The translations under genes and the position numbers were made by a program. Below, piece by piece: positions 24,054 to 28,077 of a stretch of DNA of 28,077 bases; position 1 is the stretch's first letter; each line of letters begins with the position of its first letter. A model generated the notes under the pieces. It was given only the letters and a program-made list of their open reading frames with translations, made no database searches and was not told where the DNA came from. The stretch is from CAYSIX01 sp964431205. Lineage in GTDB: Bacteria; Planctomycetota; Phycisphaerae; Phycisphaerales; Phycisphaeraceae. Location: positions 1-28,077 of the forward strand of contig CAYSIX010000020.1 in assembly GCA_964431205.1 (NCBI GenBank). The letters run 5' to 3'.

Positions 24054-24788
24054 ATGCACTACGAAAACCTGGACACGCGCCGATTCCGTGCGGACTTCGA
24101 GCGCAACGGATGGGTCGTCATCGAAGGCGTGTTCACACGCGCCGATGCCGATCGGATCGCTCAACTGGCCGTCGAACACGTGGACCACTACCTGCCCCCC
24201 GACGACGCGACGGGCGTGGGGGAGCCACGCAAGGTCACCACTCCGTTCCTGAAGGATGAGGCGTTCCGGCGCTTCGCCCTGGACGAGCGGTTGACCGAGC
24301 TGCTGTCGCTGCTGATGGACGGCGAGCGGCCGCTGCTGGCGGTGGATCAGATCTTCATGAAGCCGCCGCGGCACGGCTCGGCTAAGCCGTACCATCAAGA
24401 CAACGCCTATTTCCAGTGCGATCCGGCCGACCAGACGATCACGGCATGGATCGCCCTCGACGACGTGTCGGAAGAGAACGGCTGCCTGCGCTACATCGAT
24501 GGCTCGCACCGCGGGCCGCTGCTGGAGCACCGCCCGATCCCCGGCGAGGCGCACCACCTCACGCCCGACCCGACGCAGATCGACCTGTCGCGCGAGTCGC
24601 TCGCGCCGGTCGGGAAGGGCGGCGTCGTGTTTCATCACAGCAACACGCTGCACACCAGCCACCGAAACGAGTCCGATCGTTGGCGCCGCGCCTACGCCAC
24701 GCACTGGGTCTCGTCGAACGTCACCAGCCGATCGTCCGTCCTCGACGACGCCTACTTCAAGCGTGACGTCTACGCCGCTGCCGTCTGA
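24054..24788 (+). CDS. Phytanoyl-CoA dioxygenase (PhyH) family protein
   Basis: A 244-residue Fe(II)/2-oxoglutarate oxygenase. The iron triad is visible: H114 and D116 in KPYHQDNAYF, and H200 in NTLHTSHRN, with R211/R212 (RRAYATHW) as the 2-oxoglutarate anchor. It opens with FRADFERNGWVVIEGVF, the usual start of the family. The length is a little below that of human phytanoyl-CoA hydroxylase and normal for bacterial members, many of which act on small metabolites or sugars. A GTGGAG lies about ten bases before the ATG. The gap to the symporter is 110 bases and an amidohydrolase fragment follows after 17 bases, so these look like one operon. Substrate unknown. Confidence 0.9.
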   Translation: MHYENLDTRRFRADFERNGWVVIEGVFTRADADRIAQLAVEHVDHYLPPDDATGVGEPRKVTTPFLKDEAFRRFALDERLTELLSLLMDGERPLLAVDQIFMKPPRHGSAKPYHQDNAYFQCDPADQTITAWIALDDVSEENGCLRYIDGSHRGPLLEHRPIPGEAHHLTPDPTQIDLSRESLAPVGKGGVVFHHSNTLHTSHRNESDRWRRAYATHWVSSNVTSRSSVLDDAYFKRDVYAAAV

Positions 24789-24805
24789 TCCGCCGCCAAT
24801 GGCCC

Positions 24806-25091
24806 ATGCAGCCCGCCGCCACACCTCCGCCCGCGTTTGACAAGCATGAACACGACGCTCAGCCCACAAGCACACGAGATGGACAGCGATGGACTGGCGT
24901 TCATGAACTGCACGGCCACATCGGCGCGTACGGAGGATACGACCCGTTCGGTGCCAAGCTGATGAACGCCAACGCCGACGAAGTCGCCCGCCGCGCCCGC
25001 GCCTGCCGGATCACGACGACCGTCGTGTCGGACCCGGGCGCGTTCGAGCACTCGGGAGGGCAGGGTGGCGACGCGGTCCGATTAAATCACT
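24806..25091 (+). pseudogene. 3'-truncated amidohydrolase-like gene
   Basis: The frame opens at ATG 24806, 17 bases after the dioxygenase stop. The part VHELHGHIGAYGGYDPFGAK contains a metal-binding HxH (H36, H38), followed by MNANADEVARRARACRITTT and VVSDPGAFEHSGGQGGDAV. This is the N-terminal pattern of metal-dependent TIM-barrel amidohydrolases, where 'LHGH.G...G...P.A.A..M....D.CGV....VS' is usual. Similarity ends near residue 95. The frame then runs on to 25372 over antisense of the next gene with arginine-rich sequence. About two thirds of a normal enzyme is missing, so it is probably non-functional. Confidence 0.55.
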
Positions 25092-25241
25092 CGATATCGG
25101 CCCATCCCGCACCGCTCTGGCCTCGAATGGCGAAACGTGCCCGACGCGGCCCCCGCGCGGCCTGTCGGGCCGCCGCTAAACGGGTTTCCCCCGAGCGCTC
25201 AGGAAAAAGCTGTTGTAGAAGCGAGCGCACACGTCCGTCGG

Positions 25242-26252
25242 TTACGGAAGCAGCGCATAGATCTCGGGCAGGACGAACACTACGAGCCCGCCGCGCAGCA
25301 CCACGTGCACGATCAGCGTCGCGGCGATCGCACCCATCGCTTCGTCGGCATCGAACTCCAGCAGCCACATGAACAGAGCCAGGTACAGACCGATGTAGAG
25401 CGACACCGTCAGGATGATGCCGGGGAAGCTCCAGGCGAACGACCCGAGCCACGCGGTGATGAGCGTGTCGATCAGGTCGACGCCGATGAGAATGCCCGCG
25501 AGCTTGAGCAGCGCCCAGCCCGGATGCCCCAGCGACGTGCCGAAGATCTTCGTCACCAGCCAGACGGCACAAACCATCAGCGGGTAAGAGAAGAACACGT
25601 CCAACGTCATCGTCTCGAGGTAGTCGCTCCAGTCGAGACCCGAACGCCAGTACATGAGCACGCGGCTGGCGAGCCCGATCACGATCAACACGACCGGCGC
25701 ATAAACATCGGTCACACGGCTCGGCTGCACCTCGTCCTCGCGGCTCTCCAGCGCCCGGGCGACGGGGCTGACGGTGCCGGCGACGGCCTGCACGGCGGCG
25801 CTGACCTTCGACGAGGCCCCGCCCGCCTCCTCGGCGTCGTCGCCTTCGGGTTCAACCGCGGCGGCGGTCGGCTCGGCGACACGCGTCCGCAGCTTGCGTC
25901 CCTGCTCCAGGCTGAACCCGCACTGGACGCAGATCACCGCGCCCGGCTTGAGCTTCTGGTTGCACGACGGGCACTTGCCGTTGGCCGCGGCCGCCGACCC
26001 CGGCGCGTCAGCCGCGCCCGCGCCGCCTTCTTCGCCGGCGATCTCGGCCGGGGCCTTGTCCAGGTTCAGCTCGTACGTCTCGTCCTCGTTCGGCGGCGGG
26101 CCGATCGGCTCGGGCGCCTCGGCCGGTTCGCGCGGCACGCGCATCTTCTGCCCGCACGCGCAGCGAACCGCCTGACCGGCGAGCTTCGCCTTCCACGCGA
26201 ATCGTTTGCCGCACTGTGGGCATCGGATCGTGCCCCGGGACGACTCGGCCAT
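25242..26252 (-). CDS. Zinc-ribbon membrane protein of unknown function
   Basis: A 336-residue protein not assigned to a named function. The N-terminus holds a small zinc ribbon with CPQC at 11-14 and CAC at 31-33; a second one follows at residues 94-111 (CPSCNQKLKPGAVICVQC). Between and after them are acidic, alanine-rich linkers. From about residue 175 there are four or five membrane segments (for example VLIVIGLASRVLMYW, ILIGVDLIDTLITAWLG, IILTVSLYIGLYLALFMWLL). Similar two-zinc-ribbon membrane proteins are common in Planctomycetota. The ribbons should face the cytoplasm. It is divergently arranged with the aminotransferase (110-base gap) and convergent with the amidohydrolase fragment. 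Confidence 0.8.
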   Translation of the reverse strand: MAESSRGTIRCPQCGKRFAWKAKLAGQAVRCACGQKMRVPREPAEAPEPIGPPPNEDETYELNLDKAPAEIAGEEGGAGAADAPGSAAAANGKCPSCNQKLKPGAVICVQCGFSLEQGRKLRTRVAEPTAAAVEPEGDDAEEAGGASSKVSAAVQAVAGTVSPVARALESREDEVQPSRVTDVYAPVVLIVIGLASRVLMYWRSGLDWSDYLETMTLDVFFSYPLMVCAVWLVTKIFGTSLGHPGWALLKLAGILIGVDLIDTLITAWLGSFAWSFPGIILTVSLYIGLYLALFMWLLEFDADEAMGAIAATLIVHVVLRGGLVVFVLPEIYALLP

Positions 26253-26362
26253 CCGTTCACCATAGCTGACCCGCCCACGCGAAGAAAACGCCCCGCTCAG
26301 TTGCGGCGTCGCCCGCGGCCATTATCCTGCAACCCCTATTACCCCACCCGCCGGACGCCCCC

Positions 26363-27475
26363 ATGCCCGTGCCCCTGCTTGATCTGTCGGCCCAGCACGA
26401 AACGCTGATGCCCGAGCTGCGCGACGCCTTCAACCGTGTCGTCGGCTCCGGCGACTTCATCCTCGGGCCCTTCGTCCGCGACTTCGAGCAGGCCTTCGCC
26501 GACGCCTGCGACGCCCGCCACGCCGTCGGCGTCTCCTCCGGCACCGACGCCCTGCTCGTGGCCATGATGGCCCTGGGCATCGGGCCCGGCGACGAGGTCA
26601 TCACCACGCCCTTCACCTTCTTCTCCACCGCCGGCTCCATCGCACGCCTGGGCGCCAAGCCGGTCTTCGTCGACATCAACCCCCGAAGCTTCAACCTCGA
26701 GCCCAACGGCCTCCACGGCGCGATCACCCGCGCGACCAAGGCCATCATGCCCGTGCACCTGTTCGGGCTCGCCGCCCGCATGGACGAGGTCATGCAGATC
26801 GCCTCCGACCACGGGCTGTACGTCATCGAGGACGCCGCCCAGGCCTCGGGCGCGAAGATCGACGGCCGGCACGTCGGCACGTTCGGGCACGTCGGCTGCT
26901 TCAGCTTCTACCCGACCAAGAACCTGCCGGCGATGGGCGACGCCGGCGCGTGCATCACCAACGACGACGAGCTGGCCGAGCGCATGCGCACGCTGCGGAA
27001 TCACGGCGCGTCGCGGCCGGAGCACTTCGAGCGGATCGGCGGCAACTTCCGCCTCGACGCGATGCAGGCGGCGATGCTGAGCGTGAAGCTGCCGCACGTC
27101 GAGGATTGGGTGCAGCGGCGGCGGGCCCACGCCGAGCGGTACAGCCGCCGGCTCGAGGACATGCCCGTGGGCACGCCGTTCGAGTCCGCCGAGCGGTTCC
27201 ACGCCTACAACCAGTACACGATCCGGGTGCACGGCGGGGCGCGGGAGGCGTTGCGTCATCACCTCAACGGCTGCGGGATCGGCAACCGGGTGTATTACCC
27301 CAGGCCGTTGCACCTTCAGCCGTGCTTTGCCTACCTTAAGTATGGAAAGGGGCGGTTCCCCGTCGCCGAGGCCGCCGCCGCCGAGGTCCTGAGCCTGCCG
27401 GTCTACCCCGAGCTGGCCAAGGAGCAGCAGGACGAGGTGATCCAGACGATCCGCGACTTTTTCACGGCGGAGTAA
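26363..27475 (+). CDS. DegT/DnrJ/EryC1/StrS-family aminotransferase
   Basis: A 370-residue PLP-dependent sugar aminotransferase of the type that makes amino sugars for surface polysaccharides. Seen: LDLSAQ near the start, GVSSGTDALLVAMMALGIG (phosphate-binding part), TTPFTFFSTAGSIARLGAKP, HLFGLAARMD, EDAAQASGAK with D157, and SFYPTKNLPAMGDAG where K186 is the PLP Schiff-base lysine. The end carries NRVYYPRPLHLQPCF. Length is normal. Substrate is probably a nucleotide-linked keto-sugar; it cannot be named. No Shine-Dalgarno is visible before ATG 26363. The next gene, an ABC ATPase, starts 49 bases later on the same strand. Confidence 0.93.
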   Translation: MPVPLLDLSAQHETLMPELRDAFNRVVGSGDFILGPFVRDFEQAFADACDARHAVGVSSGTDALLVAMMALGIGPGDEVITTPFTFFSTAGSIARLGAKPVFVDINPRSFNLEPNGLHGAITRATKAIMPVHLFGLAARMDEVMQIASDHGLYVIEDAAQASGAKIDGRHVGTFGHVGCFSFYPTKNLPAMGDAGACITNDDELAERMRTLRNHGASRPEHFERIGGNFRLDAMQAAMLSVKLPHVEDWVQRRRAHAERYSRRLEDMPVGTPFESAERFHAYNQYTIRVHGGAREALRHHLNGCGIGNRVYYPRPLHLQPCFAYLKYGKGRFPVAEAAAAEVLSLPVYPELAKEQQDEVIQTIRDFFTAE

Positions 27476-27524
27476 TGCGCCCCGACTTGCCGATGGCCAG
27501 AAGGACGGCTCCGCGCCAACCCTC

Positions 27525-28077
27525 ATGGACGACGACCCGATGCAACCCCCCGCCACCTCGACCGCGACCGCCCGGGCCCCGGCGCCCTGCGACGCCCCGC
27601 CGCCGGCCTTCGACGCCATCGTCCGCCTGGTCAAGGTCCACAAACGCTTCGGCCGCCTCCGCGTGCTCAACGGCATCAGCCTCGACTTCGAACGCGGCAA
27701 GACCACCGTCATCCTCGGCCCCTCGGGCACCGGCAAGAGCGTCATGCTCAAGCACATCGTCGGCCTGCTCCGCCCCGACCACGGCGAGGTCTTCTTCAAC
27801 GACCACCGCGTCGACCTGCTCGACGAGGCCGACCTCGTCCCCCTGCGCAAGCAGGTCGGCTACCTCTTCCAGATGGGCGCCCTGTTCGACTCGCTCACCG
27901 TCGAGCAGAACGTCGAGTTCCCTCTCGCCGAGCACACCGACATGCCCAAGGCCGAACGCACCGCCAAGGTCGACCAGGTCCTCAAGATGGTCGGGCTCGC
28001 CGGCCTGCAGCCCAAGATGCCCGCCGACCTCTCCGGCGGGCAACGCAAACGCGTCGGCCTGGCCCGTGCCATCGTCC
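27525..28077 (+). CDS. MlaF-like ABC transporter ATP-binding protein (partial, runs off the end)
   Basis: The first 184 residues of an ABC ATPase; the end is outside the window. A proline/alanine-rich N-terminal extension of about 28 residues precedes the domain. Walker A is GPSGTGKS (65-72), the Q-loop is VGYLFQMGALFDSLTVEQNV (Q116) and the signature is LSGGQRKRVGLARAIV (169-184). The sequence GALFDSLTVxxNVxFPLxEH is characteristic of the MlaF/Ttg2A family, which powers phospholipid transport between inner and outer membrane. Walker B is beyond the window. ATG 27540 is an alternative start. Permease and MCE-domain partners would be expected nearby but are not visible. Confidence 0.87.
   Translation, partial: MDDDPMQPPATSTATARAPAPCDAPPPAFDAIVRLVKVHKRFGRLRVLNGISLDFERGKTTVILGPSGTGKSVMLKHIVGLLRPDHGEVFFNDHRVDLLDEADLVPLRKQVGYLFQMGALFDSLTVEQNVEFPLAEHTDMPKAERTAKVDQVLKMVGLAGLQPKMPADLSGGQRKRVGLARAIV

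Noticed and set aside
25137..27850. Antisense ORFs over the zinc-ribbon protein and over the aminotransferase/ATPase
   Set aside because: No recognisable domains; codon bias follows the opposite-strand genes.

Overview
The window is about 28 kb of GC-rich bacterial DNA that looks like a member of the Planctomycetota, most plausibly the class Phycisphaerae. The grounds are secreted LamG-type proteins with dockerin-like calcium-binding repeats and VPEPAT (PEP-CTERM) tails, a prepilin-type pseudopilin of the planctomycete DUF1559-like style, an FGly-type sulfatase, a sialate O-acetylesterase, several small oxidoreductase and isomerase families, and a DUF5681-like small protein. The taxonomic call is inference from protein style only; there is no rRNA or other marker gene in the window.

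Region 1 (1-5.5 kb) mixes intact genes with debris. There are two small ORFs (one DUF5681-like). A decayed pair of dockerin-repeat gene tails lies in inverted orientation (814-1085). An intact SLC12/APC-type permease is followed by an intact MarC-family membrane protein. Directly after the MarC stop, in the same frame, lies the zinc-finger end of an Fpg/Nei DNA glycosylase without a start. Next comes the front part of a LigD-type 3'-phosphoesterase, cut off by the remnant of a DDE transposase on the other strand. That remnant carries a 37-nt hairpin that looks like an in-frame insertion.

Region 2 (5.5-19.4 kb) is a continuous minus-strand run of twelve genes. In transcription order they are pseudopilin, three tandem LamG/PEP-CTERM paralogues, a sialidase-like propeller protein, a sulfatase, a YciI-like protein, a 3-hydroxyisobutyrate-dehydrogenase-type reductase, a secreted glycosidase-like TIM-barrel protein, a Gfo/Idh oxidoreductase, a sugar-phosphate isomerase/epimerase, and a sialate O-acetylesterase. 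Gaps are short and at least one start/stop pair overlaps (ATGA). A candidate sigma-70 promoter (TTGACA, 17-nt spacer, TATTTT) precedes the pseudopilin. A terminator-like hairpin between LamG copies 2 and 1 could make the surface-protein genes more abundant than the enzyme genes. The set reads as a locus for recognising and dismantling a sulfated and/or O-acetylated glycan.

Region 3 (19.4-25.1 kb) runs on the plus strand. It holds a LacI-family regulator, divergent from the pseudopilin across an AT-rich island and apparently transcribed as a leaderless mRNA. It continues with a polysaccharide pyruvyl transferase-like protein, a sodium:solute symporter, a phytanoyl-CoA dioxygenase-type enzyme and a 3'-truncated amidohydrolase. 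The simplest model is that the LacI protein controls both arms, with the symporter importing the released sugar.

Region 4 (25.2-28.1 kb) looks like chromosomal backbone: a zinc-ribbon membrane protein of unknown function, a DegT/DnrJ/EryC1 aminotransferase, and the first two thirds of an MlaF-type ABC ATPase that runs off the end of the window.

No tRNA, rRNA, CRISPR array or intact insertion sequence was seen. Bases 1-121 and 1086-1317 show no supportable gene.
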